This document shows positions 18,337-27,758 of a stretch of 64,000 bases of DNA, piece by piece; the first letter of the stretch is position 1; each line of letters begins with the position of its first letter. Both the position numbers and the translations under genes were made by a program. The notes under the pieces are model-generated. The model made no database searches and was not told the DNA's origin. It worked only from the letters and a program-made list of their open reading frames with translations. This stretch comes from Bosea sp. BIWAKO-01 (lineage in GTDB: Bacteria; Pseudomonadota; Alphaproteobacteria; Rhizobiales; Beijerinckiaceae), in assembly GCF_001748145.1 (NCBI RefSeq), contig NZ_BCQA01000001.1, positions 1,302,001 through 1,366,000 of the forward strand, given 5' to 3'.

Positions 18337-19326
18337 ATGAAGGCCATCCAGATCAACCGCTTTGGCGGCCCCGATATGCTCGTACCCACCAACGTCGCGA
18401 AACCGCTCCCTCGCCCCGGCGAGGTGCTGATCCGCGTCCGGGCAGCCGGGGTCAATTTCTTCGAGACGCTGCAAAGGCAGAACCGCTATGGCGCAACGCC
18501 CGTTCTGCCCATGATCCCCGGTGTCGAGATCGCCGGCACGGTCGAGGCGCTCGGCGAAGCTGCCCAGGACTTTCAGCGCGGCGAGCGGGTCGCCGTCCCG
18601 CTCTTCGCAGCCGGCATCTTCTCAGGCGGCTACGCCGAATATGTCGCAGTCGATGCGGCTCACGTCGTTGCGCTCCCTCGCGGCCTGCCGTTTGAAACGG
18701 CCGTGGCCCTGATGGTGCAGGGCCTGACAGCGCACCATCTCGTTCGCCAGGCAGAGCCTGCGAGCAAGACCGTCCTGATCAATGCCGCAGCAGGCGGCGT
18801 CGGCAGCCTGCTCATACAGATGGCCAAACGTGCAGGCGCGAAGCGTGTCATCGCCGCGGCAAGCTCCGAGCACAAGCTGGCCCTCGCCCGGGACCTCGGG
18901 GCCGATGCAGGCGTCGACTACACACAACCCAATTGGAGCGCTCAGGTCCGGGACGCGACCGGTGGCGCAGGGCCCGACATCATCTACGAATCAGCGGGCG
19001 GAGACGTGACACGGACCAGCCTGGAGCTGCTTGCTCCTTCTGGCCGCATTGTCCTCTTCGGAGCGCTGAACACCCGGGATCCCGGACTGAACATGGCCCA
19101 GCTGCAGAACCTCATCTCCAGCAATCAATCGCTTGCCGGCTTCAGCCTGCCGCCGCTGCTGGCCGCCGGGGGCGTCAAAGCTGACCTTGCGACGCTATTT
19201 GGCCTGGCCGAGCGTGGCGAGCTCACCGTGCTGTCCGGCGGCAGCTTTCCTCTGGAGCAGGCCGCCGCCGCGCATGAAGCATTGGAAAGCCGGCGTTCGG
19301 TCGGCAAGATCGTGCTGGTGCCCTGA
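18337..19326 (+). CDS. NADPH:quinone oxidoreductase-like MDR protein
   Basis: 329 residues, medium-chain dehydrogenase fold of the zinc-free quinone oxidoreductase group. GroES-like N-terminal domain (GEVLIRVRAAGVNFFETLQR) and a Rossmann domain with INAAAGGVGSLLIQMAK. No structural zinc cysteine cluster is seen. Expected to reduce quinones or enones with NADPH in the cytosol. Divergent from the HxlR regulator, a common pairing for redox-stress control. Confidence 0.88.
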   Translation: MKAIQINRFGGPDMLVPTNVAKPLPRPGEVLIRVRAAGVNFFETLQRQNRYGATPVLPMIPGVEIAGTVEALGEAAQDFQRGERVAVPLFAAGIFSGGYAEYVAVDAAHVVALPRGLPFETAVALMVQGLTAHHLVRQAEPASKTVLINAAAGGVGSLLIQMAKRAGAKRVIAAASSEHKLALARDLGADAGVDYTQPNWSAQVRDATGGAGPDIIYESAGGDVTRTSLELLAPSGRIVLFGALNTRDPGLNMAQLQNLISSNQSLAGFSLPPLLAAGGVKADLATLFGLAERGELTVLSGGSFPLEQAAAAHEALESRRSVGKIVLVP

Positions 19327-19338
19327 GCGAGGCTGGGC

Positions 19339-20343
19339 TCAGCCGACGCGGGCTGTGTCGAACTGGCCCGTCTTGCGGAAACGCCAGAGATAGGAAGGCA
19401 CCACGGCCTCGACCGAGGTCGGGGTGATCCCGATTCCCTCGAAGCAACGCCCCTCCGCCTTCGCCTGCTTCGAGACGACATTATCGATCTCGAGCAGCGT
19501 GACCTGATCACGCGTCAGCATCAGTTCGTCCGGCAGCAAGCCGAGCGTCAGGGTGTTGACGATCTCCAGAATGCGCGCCTGAAGCCGCGCCAGCGGGAAC
19601 GGCAGCGACGCCAACACACGCTTGCGGCCGGTGACCTCGCAAACATAGGTCAGCAGCTCCTTGAAGCTCTTCACCTCAGGCCCGCCAAGTTCGTAGATTC
19701 GCCCTCCGGCGATCGTCCCGTCGATGGCGCGCGCCGCAGCCTCGGCGACATCGCCAACGAAGACAGGCTGGAACTTGGTCTCACCGCCGCCGATCAAGGG
19801 CAGGACAGGCAGCATCCGGGCGAGCGAAGCGAAGCGGTTGAAGAAGGAGTCCTCCGGCCCGAAGACGATCGAGGGGCGCAGGACGATGGCCGAGGGAACC
19901 AGCGACAGAACAGCGGCCTCTCCTTCAGCCTTGCTACGGTCGTAGGCGGAACGTGATTCACGCGCGGCGCCAATTGCGGAAACCTGGACCAGACGGGTGA
20001 TGCCGTGGGCAGCGCAGGCCTGCGCGATGGCACGAGCACCATTGGCCTGAACGGCCGAAAAGCTCTGCCGGCCGCCTTCCTGGAGAATGCCGACGAGGTT
20101 GATCACCGCATCCGCGCCACGAACCGCAGCAGCAACCGAATCGGGATAGCGCAGATTCGCCTGCACCGACATGATCTGTCCGACGGTGCCGAGCGGCTGC
20201 AGGAAACCGGCGAGATCGGGCCGGCGCACGGCGACGCGCACGCGGTAACCGCGCTTGACCAATGCACGCACGACATGGCGGCCGATGAAGCCGGAGCCGC
20301 CGAAAACCGTGATCAGCTGCGAGGACGGGGTCTGGGTGGCCAT
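19339..20343 (-). CDS. Complex I NDUFA9-subunit family NAD(P)-binding protein
   Basis: 334 residues, atypical SDR. The nucleotide motif VFGGSGFIGRHVVRALVKRG is at the N-terminus, VINLVGIL and YDRSKAEGE follow, and the C-terminal part matches the NDUFA9-like family found in alphaproteobacteria and mitochondria. GGAG precedes the ATG at 20343. A longer frame running into tRNA-Leu was discarded because the added residues are the antisense translation of the tRNA. Possible role in complex I assembly or ubiquinone-related NAD(P)H binding. Convergent with the quinone oxidoreductase gene, 12 bases apart. Confidence 0.88.
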   Translation of the reverse strand: MATQTPSSQLITVFGGSGFIGRHVVRALVKRGYRVRVAVRRPDLAGFLQPLGTVGQIMSVQANLRYPDSVAAAVRGADAVINLVGILQEGGRQSFSAVQANGARAIAQACAAHGITRLVQVSAIGAARESRSAYDRSKAEGEAAVLSLVPSAIVLRPSIVFGPEDSFFNRFASLARMLPVLPLIGGGETKFQPVFVGDVAEAAARAIDGTIAGGRIYELGGPEVKSFKELLTYVCEVTGRKRVLASLPFPLARLQARILEIVNTLTLGLLPDELMLTRDQVTLLEIDNVVSKQAKAEGRCFEGIGITPTSVEAVVPSYLWRFRKTGQFDTARVG

Positions 20344-20486
20344 ATTTCTCAAGCTCCGCCGAGGACTTGCCGCTGTCCTAGTGGATCGGGCCTGCGCTGT
20401 GAAGGCGAACATTCCACAGATAGCCGCATGCCGGCTCGATATCCCCGTTGACAGCCTCCATTCGCCCCCGTAAACGAACCGCCGTT

Positions 20487-20573
20487 GCCCAGGTGGCGGA
20501 ATTGGTAGACGCACCAGCTTCAGGTGCTGGCGCTCGCAAGGGCGTGGAGGTTCGAGTCCTCTCCTGGGCACCA
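20487..20573 (+). tRNA. tRNA-Leu (anticodon CAG)
   Basis: An 87-base cloverleaf including the encoded CCA. The acceptor arms GCCCAGG and CCTGGGC pair, the D-arm has the Leu-type AATTGGTAGAC, the anticodon CAG is at 20521-20523 in a seven-base loop on a five-pair stem (CCAGC/GCTGG), a long variable arm (GCTCGCAAGGGC) is present as in class II tRNAs, and the T-loop is GTTCGAGTC. It decodes CUG. Confidence 0.97.
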
Positions 20574-21019
20574 CTCTTTATCGCTTCGGCGTCGAAGAGT
20601 TAGGTTTTGTAAAGACTTGTGGCCGACTGCCTTCAACAGGCGGATCTCCAAAAGTCGATTGCAAGGCCACATCCCCTCGCTACCAAGGGGGGATATGACG
20701 ACATGATGATCCGGGCGCCCGCCGACCTTCGCTAAGGTCGCGCGCGGCTGTACCGTGACGCTGCCATCAGCATCCATTTCGAGGCCATCGCCAACGCCGC
20801 CAACGTCCCGGTGCATTCGCGGACCAGAGGCACAGCGACGTCCGGCGGCGAGACTGTCATGGTCGGGGCAAGCTTCATCCACGCTCATGCAGCCCTTCAT
20901 CTCCACACGGCGCCGTAAGCGGAGCAAAACCCGTCGAGAGGTCGTGCCCCGCATATCCATCACGACGGGAAACGCCCTAACGTCGCGTCATTGATTCGGC
21001 TGGCGAGCGGCATTGCCGC
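20574..21019. other. Gene-free stretch after tRNA-Leu
   Basis: 446 bases with no convincing gene. Immediately after the tRNA, the arms ACTCTT (20572-20577) and AAGAGT (20595-20600) enclose an imperfect hairpin followed by TTAGGTTTTGT, a plausible tRNA terminator. The rest shows no coding bias, no integrase and no att-like repeat of the tRNA 3' end. A 147-codon minus frame across it includes antisense tRNA and was rejected. Confidence 0.5.
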
Positions 21020-22045
21020 ATGTTGAGGGGCGACTGGACTATGCTTCGAGGCGGAACCAAGCGCACAGCGCTTGGGTTGAGGACGGCGCGCGCGCTTATC
21101 GCGGCCGGTGCGGCAGCCTGCTGGGGCCTGGCGCCCCATGCGGCCGAAGCAGCAGAGAATGGCACGGGTTTCTATCTCCTCGGCGGTCGCGGGCCGATGG
21201 CGGGATATCTGCCTCCGCCCGGATTTTATTTCGAAAGTGACACCTATTCCTACGACGCGAAGCTCGATGCGCGGAAATCGCTTCCGACGGGCGGCAGGGT
21301 CATCGCGAATGTGCGCAGTCAGGCGCGCGCGGACTTCCTGAATGGAACCTGGGTGACGCCGTGGCAGGCCTTTGGCGGCAATCTTGCGGTGGGCGCCGTC
21401 CTGCCCGTCGGGCGTGTCGCGGTCTCGGCGGGCGTCGAGCTCGATTCGCCGCGCACGAACACGGTCATCGGACGCTCGCTCCGCGACAAGGCGACCATCG
21501 TCGGGGACCCCGTCCTGTCCGCCACATTGGGATGGCACTCCGGCAAGTTCCACTGGAGCACGACGGCGCTCGTCAATGTGCCTGTCGGCGACTATCGCAA
21601 TGGGCAGCTCGCCAACCTCGCCTTTCATCGCTGGGCGAGCGACCTCTCCGGCGCCCTGACCTGGTTCGATCCGGAAACGGGCATCGACCTCTCCACAGCG
21701 GTCGGCGTGACCTTCAACGGCACCAATCACGCGACGGACTACCGGACAGGAACCGAGTTTCACGTCGAATGGGCCGCGTCGAAGGCCATCACCAGCGCGA
21801 TTTCGGCCGGCATCATCGGCTACCACTATCAGCAGGTCACCGGTGACAGCGGCGCCGGCGCCCAGCTCGGCGCCTACAAGGGACGGACCACGGCGCTGGG
21901 TGGAACGATCGCGTATAATTTCGAGATCGGCAAAACGCCGATCTCGGCGCGCATCAAGGTGCTCCGCGAGTTCAGCGTGGAGAACAGGGCGCGCGGGACG
22001 GTGGGTCTGCTCACGGTGTCGCTCCCCCTCTCCGTCTCTCGATAG
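21020..22045 (+). CDS. Transporter/outer-membrane protein, MetA-pathway-of-phenol-degradation family
   Basis: 341 residues. An N-terminal signal peptide ends near AAEAAENG. The rest is rich in alternating beta strands, with GFYLLGGRGPMAGYLPPPGF after the signal, and reads as the PF13557-type beta-barrel often annotated as a phenol degradation meta-pathway protein. Such proteins are outer-membrane channels for hydrophobic compounds in some aromatic degraders; the substrate here is unknown. A second ATG at 21041 follows GAGGGG and may be the true start. A 12-pair hairpin follows the stop. Confidence 0.78.
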   Translation: MLRGDWTMLRGGTKRTALGLRTARALIAAGAAACWGLAPHAAEAAENGTGFYLLGGRGPMAGYLPPPGFYFESDTYSYDAKLDARKSLPTGGRVIANVRSQARADFLNGTWVTPWQAFGGNLAVGAVLPVGRVAVSAGVELDSPRTNTVIGRSLRDKATIVGDPVLSATLGWHSGKFHWSTTALVNVPVGDYRNGQLANLAFHRWASDLSGALTWFDPETGIDLSTAVGVTFNGTNHATDYRTGTEFHVEWAASKAITSAISAGIIGYHYQQVTGDSGAGAQLGAYKGRTTALGGTIAYNFEIGKTPISARIKVLREFSVENRARGTVGLLTVSLPLSVSR

Positions 22046-22054
22046 CCAATAGAC

Positions 22055-22089
22055 GAACGGCCGCGCCGGTCATGCCCGCGCGGCCGTTC
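22055..22089 (+). terminator. Strong hairpin downstream of the outer-membrane protein gene
   Basis: Twelve perfectly paired bases (22055-22066 with 22078-22089) around an 11-base loop, ten bases after the stop codon at 22045. The tail AGAGTTTCAG has only a short T run. It also faces the end of the convergent Ntn-hydrolase gene and may serve both directions. Confidence 0.6.
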
Positions 22090-22193
22090 AGAGTTTCAGC
22101 TTGCAGGCCTCCCCTTCGGGCCGCCGGCTTATGCAGCGGGCCGAAGGTCCGAACTTTCTTTCCTGCTCGTTCCTGCCTGCTCGTTCCCGGCTG

Positions 22194-23291
22194 CTACTTG
22201 GCGAATTCGAGCGCCGGCGGCGTCAGGTTGATCTTGAACGGCGCAACCCGCAGGGCCTTCGCATCCAGATCGAAGCTGTTCAGATCGACCGCACGCAGGA
22301 CCTGATCCTTGTAGCCCTTGATGTAGTATTTCTTGGCCCGCAGGTCGGCGACCGAGGTCCACTGGGTGTATTCGAGCTCACCACCCTTCGCAGCCGAGTC
22401 GATGAAGCCGATCGGGATGTCGAAATTGTTCATGATGTGCTCGACAAGGCGCACGGTCTGCGGACCATCGGGAAGCTGCTTCGCCGACGCGGCATAGCCG
22501 AGCGCACGAATGAAGCGCGAGGGCGGCGTCGGGTCGCCCGGGATGCCGAGCAAGCCGGAGCCCTGACCGAACGGCGCAAACGTCTTCCCACCGATCTTCA
22601 ATGGGTCGGCCGATACCGGCGACATCTTCACATAGTTTCGGATGTTGTTGAGGTGCCAGTCGAAGGGCGGCGAATTGGTCAGGACGCCCATCGGGTTGTC
22701 ATAGACCTTCAGCTTCCCGTCGATCGGCTCGATGACGATCGAGGCGCCGGTCGCATCATGGATCGGGAAATGGAAGGGCAACGTGAAGTTCACGATCGGC
22801 GCAGGCAGATCGATGATCGCAGTCTTGTCGAGCGCCGCCTTCACCTCGGCAACGGTCGAGAAATTCGACAGCACCCAGCTCAGGAATTCCCACGGTGCCA
22901 GCGCGGTGTGCCCATCGGCCTTCTCAGGCGGCGTATAGCTGGCGAAATCGGGGAAATAGAGCGCGCCACCGGCGAGCCCCTTCTCGTTCATGCCGTCCGA
23001 GACGAAGGGCTGGCCGAAGCTCATGACGCCGACAAAGGCGTAACGCGCCGTCCATTTGATGCCGGGCACATTGCTCGGGCGCGTCCCGACGAACTCGTAG
23101 TTGCGCGGCACGACGACAACATCGGACTGGGTCTCGATCGCGTATTCCAGCGTGCGGCCATAGACCGGCGTTCCATCCGCCGCCATCAGAAGTATATTGG
23201 TGCAGGCCTGAACCGGCATCACCCCGGCCATCAGGCCGGCCAGCGCGGCCGCGATGCCCCGTTTAACAAATCCCCAACCGCCCAGACGCAT
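22194..23291 (-). CDS. Linear amide C-N hydrolase, choloylglycine hydrolase / penicillin V acylase family
   Basis: 365 residues. A signal peptide ends at VQA, and the next residue, Cys30, is followed by TNIL: in this family the mature protein starts with the nucleophilic cysteine. GRTLEY and the later NSPPFDWHLNNIRNY are further signatures. Such enzymes split linear amides such as conjugated bile salts, penicillin V or acyl-homoserine lactones. The periplasmic location and soil-type genome make quorum-signal or amide degradation possible, but the substrate is not determined. The ATG at 23291 was preferred to an upstream TTG. Confidence 0.88.
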   Translation of the reverse strand: MRLGGWGFVKRGIAAALAGLMAGVMPVQACTNILLMAADGTPVYGRTLEYAIETQSDVVVVPRNYEFVGTRPSNVPGIKWTARYAFVGVMSFGQPFVSDGMNEKGLAGGALYFPDFASYTPPEKADGHTALAPWEFLSWVLSNFSTVAEVKAALDKTAIIDLPAPIVNFTLPFHFPIHDATGASIVIEPIDGKLKVYDNPMGVLTNSPPFDWHLNNIRNYVKMSPVSADPLKIGGKTFAPFGQGSGLLGIPGDPTPPSRFIRALGYAASAKQLPDGPQTVRLVEHIMNNFDIPIGFIDSAAKGGELEYTQWTSVADLRAKKYYIKGYKDQVLRAVDLNSFDLDAKALRVAPFKINLTPPALEFAK

Positions 23292-23446
23292 GCCACGTTT
23301 CTCCAAGGTAATGCGGCTGTCTTGTTAGGCGGGCGGGAGCCCAATAATCGTGAACGGCTCCGGACAGCGCACAACTTTTGAGCGAAACAAAGAAAGTCAG
23401 TAAACCTGCACTTAATGCCGCCGCAGGGCCACCGGATCGCACAGGC

Positions 23447-25171
23447 TCAGAACAGGAATTCATCGACATCCGCTTCTGCAGGCAGGGCGATCGGCGCACG
23501 CGCCCCGGCCACGACTCCGCAAGCCTCGAGCACGGTGGTATGGATATGGCGTTCCGCCGCCATGGTGTAGTTCGGCCAGATTTCCTGCTCGATGAAATCT
23601 CCGACCCGCGCGAGCAGATGCGTCTCCGGCGGTTGTGCGCCGGCCGCGCGCAGCAGTTCGTGCGCCGCCCCCGTAATGAGATCACGCATGGCTCCGGTGC
23701 TCGAGAAGGACAATCCGGCCTGCTCGAGCACGGCGCCGAACCGTTCTCCCTCCCGCAGCAGCTCGTCCAGGCTCGCACCGAGCCGGTCGCCACTATGGCG
23801 CATGGTTGCGAGCGAGCTGCGCATCGTCAGGTCGCGGGAGGCGAAATAGGCAGCGTCGAGTCTCCCCTCGCATTTGAGCACCGACGAGGCGGCCTGCATC
23901 TGCGTGAAGGCTGGAGTCAGCTTGCGCGAATCGGCTGACACTTGATCGGCCGCGAACTTCAATTCCTGCGCAATCACCACGAGGCTGCGCCCACCCGTGC
24001 CGATACGAGCCGCGCGCAGCCCTGCATTCATGCCGATCAGGACGATATTCGCGGCGGTGGCAGCAAGCGCCTCGACCGTGCCCTGGCAGGTGTCGAGAAC
24101 GCTCGCCACAGCTTCAGTGACGCGGTCGACGCCCGCACGGGCGATGTCGCATCGGCCCAGCAGCACTGAGGCCTCGGCCAGATCAGCCTCGAGCTCCACC
24201 AGGAAGGATGCGGCCCCGCCATTGCCGCCGCGATAGAGCGACCTGACGAGATCGATCAGTTGCGTGGTCTCGCGGTCGAGCAGGATCAGCGCGCTCTTGA
24301 TCTCTTCGACATCTGGACCGAGAGCGCCTGACGCTGCTTCAAGCTGCGCCGACTGAAGCCGGAGCAGCACGTTGACACAAGCGGCGCGTGTCTCGCCGTC
24401 CTGGTCGCCGACCGCTCCAGGCGCCTCACCCAGGCGCAGCCCGGAAATGGCATGCTCGAGCCTCTGGCGCATGCTGTCGCCGGACTGGAGAGCGATGATG
24501 GCGCCTCCGGTCGCCAATGTGATGCGGCCCGAGATCGCGGCGGCCTCTTCTGTCAGCGCGACGCTGCGGCGCTGGCGCTCGATGACCTCCGCCAGCGTCT
24601 GGCCGAGCTTCCCCGCCAGGGCTGCCAGGGATCTGCCATAGCGTCCTTCGAATTCGCGCTGCGCCGTCAGTGCGGAATCAAGAAGGCTGCAGAGCTGCGC
24701 CTGATCGCGCGCACAGCGCTCGATCGTGCGCTGTGCCTGCGTGGTCAGCGTGCCGATCTCGCCGGCGAAGTCGCCGAAATCGCTTCCGACCATCGGAATG
24801 GAGATGGCCTCGATCCGCGCGCTGCGTGCGAGGATGGTGATGAGCCGCATATGCTCGAGCAGCCGTTCCAGGGCCTGAGAGGCGTTGTGGCTGTGGATCG
24901 ACAGATCCTGAAGCGCGCTGGTTTCGGCGGAAAGGTCGTCGTTCAGCGTGCGCAGCTCGCCGGCGAGACGATGCAGCGCCGTACGGGCCTGTTCGATCTC
25001 GCTGCCTGCGAGTTCGCTTGACAAGGCCGCGAGCTGCTCGTTCAGCGCCTGGAACAGTGTCAGGCCCTCGCCAAGCTGCTGCCCGGCTGTGGCGAAGGTC
25101 ACATCGATCGCGCGCGCATTCGCATCGAGCGACTGGATCAACCTCGGTAGTCCTTCGTTATTCCGGAACAT
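23447..25171 (-). CDS. Membrane-free chemoreceptor-like protein at the end of the che operon
   Basis: 574 residues, mostly long helices, no signal peptide or membrane segment. Two stretches resemble the signalling hairpin tip of methyl-accepting proteins: about residues 107-147 (ITILARSARIEAISIP, then FAGEIGTLTTQAQ) and about 375-420 (NIVLIGMNAGLRAARIG, then LVVIAQELKFAADQVS). Both are degenerate compared with the standard LLALNAAIEAARAGE tip, and no HAMP is seen. It follows cheB by 29 bases on the same strand, so it is the last gene of the operon. It may be a cytosolic receptor, scaffold or CheA/CheW binding modulator; a CheZ-like role cannot be excluded. Confidence 0.7.
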   Translation of the reverse strand: MFRNNEGLPRLIQSLDANARAIDVTFATAGQQLGEGLTLFQALNEQLAALSSELAGSEIEQARTALHRLAGELRTLNDDLSAETSALQDLSIHSHNASQALERLLEHMRLITILARSARIEAISIPMVGSDFGDFAGEIGTLTTQAQRTIERCARDQAQLCSLLDSALTAQREFEGRYGRSLAALAGKLGQTLAEVIERQRRSVALTEEAAAISGRITLATGGAIIALQSGDSMRQRLEHAISGLRLGEAPGAVGDQDGETRAACVNVLLRLQSAQLEAASGALGPDVEEIKSALILLDRETTQLIDLVRSLYRGGNGGAASFLVELEADLAEASVLLGRCDIARAGVDRVTEAVASVLDTCQGTVEALAATAANIVLIGMNAGLRAARIGTGGRSLVVIAQELKFAADQVSADSRKLTPAFTQMQAASSVLKCEGRLDAAYFASRDLTMRSSLATMRHSGDRLGASLDELLREGERFGAVLEQAGLSFSSTGAMRDLITGAAHELLRAAGAQPPETHLLARVGDFIEQEIWPNYTMAAERHIHTTVLEACGVVAGARAPIALPAEADVDEFLF

Positions 25172-25200
25172 TCTGCCCCCAACGCATTGCGATTCAGCCC

Positions 25201-26307
25201 TCAGGCGGTTTGGGCGATCTCGCCCGCCCCGCCGCGCCCGAGATGCGGCCAGGCCATGATTTCCTGCGGCACCCGCGCAAGGCCGACCACGCGCTGGGCT
25301 GCGCCAAGCTCGATGGCTTCCTTCGGCATGCCGAAGACGACGCAACTCTCCTCGTCCTGCGCAAGCGTGTGGGCGCCGGCCTTGCGCATTTCGAGCAGCC
25401 CGCGGGCACCGTCGTCGCCCATGCCGGTCATGATCAGGCCGAGTGCGTTGGCACCGGCATACTGGGCCGCCGAGCGGAACAGCACGTCGACGGACGGGCG
25501 GTGACGCGAGACATGCGGGCCGTCCTTGATGGCGACACGATACTGCGTGCCGGAGCGCTGCAGGAGCATGTGACGATTTCCAGGCGCGATCAGGACGCGG
25601 CCGGCGCGAAGCTCGTCGCCATCCTCGGCCTCCTTGACCTCGACCGCACAAATGCCGTTCAGCCGCCGGGCAAACGCGGCGGTGAACTTTTCGGGCATGT
25701 GCTGCACCACCGCGATGCCGGGGCATGTGACCGGCAGGGCGGTGAGAACCTCCCGCAGGGTCTCGGTCCCCCCGGTCGAAATCCCGATGCAGACGATGCG
25801 ATCCGTCTCGCTTCGGACACGTCCCGGGACCGGTGGCGGCATGATGACATCCGCAGTCAGCTTCTTCTCGACAGGAAGGCGTGCCTGCCTGGGGCGCAGC
25901 CGCGCCTGCGCGGCCGCCCTGACGGAGTGCCTGAGCCGGTCAGCCGTCTCGATCAGGGCGTTGCGCGTGTCGATACGCGGCTTTGGCAGCACGTCGACCG
26001 CGCCGGCTTCGAGCGCATCGAACAGCGCCCGCGATCCCGCCTCGGTCAAGGTCGAGCAGATGATTACCGGGATCGGCCGCTGCGCCATGATCTTGCGCAG
26101 GAAGGTGAGCCCGTCCATGCCCGGCATCTCGATGTCGAGGATCATGACATCGGGCAATTCGTTCTGCAGGCGGCGCACGGCGGCAAAGGCATCGGCCGCC
26201 GTTCCCATCACCTCGATGCCCGGATCGTCGTTCAGGATGGAGCTGAGGACCTGGCGCACAGAAGCGGAATCGTCGACGATGAGCACGCGGATCGGTTGGC
26301 GGGTCAT
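25201..26307 (-). CDS. cheB: Chemotaxis response regulator protein-glutamate methylesterase
   Basis: 368 residues. Receiver domain with phospho-acceptor Asp58 ([12 protein letters not shown]), then a linker and the methylesterase domain with catalytic Ser177 (GISTGG), His203 (QHMP) and Asp298 (TGMGDD). It removes methyl groups from receptor glutamates and is activated by CheA. The ATG at 26307 overlaps the cheR stop by four bases; longer frames reading into cheR were discarded. Confidence 0.96.
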   Translation of the reverse strand: MTRQPIRVLIVDDSASVRQVLSSILNDDPGIEVMGTAADAFAAVRRLQNELPDVMILDIEMPGMDGLTFLRKIMAQRPIPVIICSTLTEAGSRALFDALEAGAVDVLPKPRIDTRNALIETADRLRHSVRAAAQARLRPRQARLPVEKKLTADVIMPPPVPGRVRSETDRIVCIGISTGGTETLREVLTALPVTCPGIAVVQHMPEKFTAAFARRLNGICAVEVKEAEDGDELRAGRVLIAPGNRHMLLQRSGTQYRVAIKDGPHVSRHRPSVDVLFRSAAQYAGANALGLIMTGMGDDGARGLLEMRKAGAHTLAQDEESCVVFGMPKEAIELGAAQRVVGLARVPQEIMAWPHLGRGGAGEIAQTA

Positions 26308-27176
26308 GCTGCTGACATCCTGAGCGCGGCGGGATCGGCCTGATAGACGGTCGGGACGACCTGCTGCAGTCCGGCGATGCCACTGCCCGCCATCGATTCT
26401 GAATGGCCAAGCATCAGGTATCCGCCGGGGCGCAGATGCGACAAGAGGCGTTCGATGACGGCTTTCTGAGTCGGCCCGTCGAAATAGATCAGCACGTTGC
26501 GGCAGAAAATGACGTCGACGTCCCGGTCGAATGGATAGCTCTCGTCCATCAGGTTCAGCCGCTCGAAATGGACCTTTCGGCGCAGTTCCGGCGTGACCCT
26601 GACGACATCCTGCCGCGGATCCTTCGATCTCATGAGATAGCGCTGCTGCATGGCCAGCGGCACCGGAGCGACGAAGGGGCGCGGATAGATGGCCGCTCGC
26701 GCCTCGCGCAGGACCTCCGTCGAGATGTCGGTGCCCAGGATCGAGAAGCGGATCGGTTTGGCGGCATTCACCAGGTCCTGCAGCACCATCGCAACCGTGT
26801 AGGCTTCCGCCCCTGTCGAGCAGGCGGCGCTCCAGACCTTCAGGCCCGCCGGAAGCGAGCCGTGCCGCCGCTGCAGCTGCGGCACGGCGACATTGCGCAA
26901 AAACTCGAAATGGCTCGGCTCGCGAAAGAAATCGGTCTTGTTGGTGGTCACGCAATCGATCAGGTGAACAAGCTCGTCGTCGAGCCCGCCGCGCTCGAAC
27001 AGATGGGCGCCGTAGCCGGACACCCCCGCCAGGCCAAGCGCGCGGGCGCGCTTGCGTAGCCGTCCCTCGACCATGGTGCGCTTCGTCGGCGGCAACTTGA
27101 TGCCAACGCGGCTCTCGATGATCGCGGCGATGGCCGAGAAATGCTTGTCAGCCAGATAATCCGAGGAATGCGACAT
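26304..27176 (-). CDS. cheR: Chemotaxis protein methyltransferase
   Basis: 290 residues. N-terminal helical CheR domain ([20 protein letters not shown]) and a SAM-binding domain with [26 protein letters not shown] and CRNVLIYFD. It methylates receptor glutamates. Start taken at 27176 (MSHSSDYL) with GGGGCCAACG upstream; 27188 is an alternative. Overlaps cheB by four bases. Confidence 0.95.
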   Translation of the reverse strand: MSHSSDYLADKHFSAIAAIIESRVGIKLPPTKRTMVEGRLRKRARALGLAGVSGYGAHLFERGGLDDELVHLIDCVTTNKTDFFREPSHFEFLRNVAVPQLQRRHGSLPAGLKVWSAACSTGAEAYTVAMVLQDLVNAAKPIRFSILGTDISTEVLREARAAIYPRPFVAPVPLAMQQRYLMRSKDPRQDVVRVTPELRRKVHFERLNLMDESYPFDRDVDVIFCRNVLIYFDGPTQKAVIERLLSHLRPGGYLMLGHSESMAGSGIAGLQQVVPTVYQADPAALRMSAA

Positions 27177-27193
27177 CGTTGGCCCCATCGGTC

Positions 27194-27673
27194 TCAGGCT
27201 GCCTTACCGGCGGCGAGATCGGCCAGGGGAAGGCCGTCGGCTTCCATCAGGCGCTCGAGATCGAAGACGACGATGAAGGCTTCACCCTTGCGCCCGATCC
27301 CGGCGATGTAGTTCGACTGCCAGCGACCGCCGACATCGGGAGCGGCTTCGGTCTGGTCGGCGTCGAGGCCCGTGACCTCGAAGACCCGATCGGCGACGAA
27401 GCCGACGCCCAGCGTACGGCCCTTGACCGGCACATCCAGAATGATGATGCGCGTCGCGTCGGTCGGCTCCGTGCGCGGCAGCCCGAGCTTGGTCCGCAGA
27501 TCGACGATCGGGTAGCCGGCGCCGCGGACATCGATCATGCCGAGCAGGAAGGCCGGCGCATGTGGCAGCTTCGATATCGGGCGCATGTCGAGAATCTCGC
27601 GGACATTGCGGATATCGATGCCGAAGAGTTCCTGATCGATGCCAAGGGTCAGGTATTGGGCGGTGTCGGCCAT
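27194..27673 (-). CDS. cheW: Chemotaxis coupling protein CheW (first copy downstream of the receptor)
   Basis: 159 residues. CheW beta-barrel signatures: GIDQELFGIDIRNVREIL, LGMIDVRGAGYPIVDLR and IVVFDLERLM. It links receptors to CheA. It lies 85 bases after the MCP gene, with a strong hairpin in the gap, and 17 bases ahead of cheR. A second CheW is encoded upstream of the MCP. Confidence 0.93.
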   Translation of the reverse strand: MADTAQYLTLGIDQELFGIDIRNVREILDMRPISKLPHAPAFLLGMIDVRGAGYPIVDLRTKLGLPRTEPTDATRIIILDVPVKGRTLGVGFVADRVFEVTGLDADQTEAAPDVGGRWQSNYIAGIGRKGEAFIVVFDLERLMEADGLPLADLAAGKAA

Positions 27674-27723
27674 GGAAGACTCGCGATGCGGCTAGGGAAC
27701 CAGGCGGATTGAAGGGCAGCAGG

Positions 27724-27752
27724 ACCGGCCCCGCCTCCCGGGCGGGGCCGGT
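27724..27752 (-). promoter_or_regulatory. GC-rich hairpin inside the che operon
   Basis: Twelve perfectly paired bases (27724-27735 with 27741-27752) around a five-base loop, seven bases after the MCP stop. No T run follows on the minus strand. It probably protects the upstream mRNA or partly attenuates transcription into cheW-cheR-cheB. Confidence 0.6.
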
Positions 27753-27758
27753 ATCCGC

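Noticed and set aside
20520..20963. A 147-codon minus frame ending GEDSNLHALASAST, and the N-terminal extension of the NDUFA9-like gene (RGLEPPRPCERQ)
   Set aside because: Both are antisense translations of tRNA-Leu, a well-known false protein sequence.
20487..21019. tRNA-Leu as an attachment site for an integrated element
   Set aside because: No integrase, no second copy of the tRNA 3' end and no mobile genes in the following DNA.
25018..26343. A 441-codon plus-strand frame across cheB
   Set aside because: It is the shadow of cheB and the receptor-like gene, whose sense frames show all catalytic motifs.
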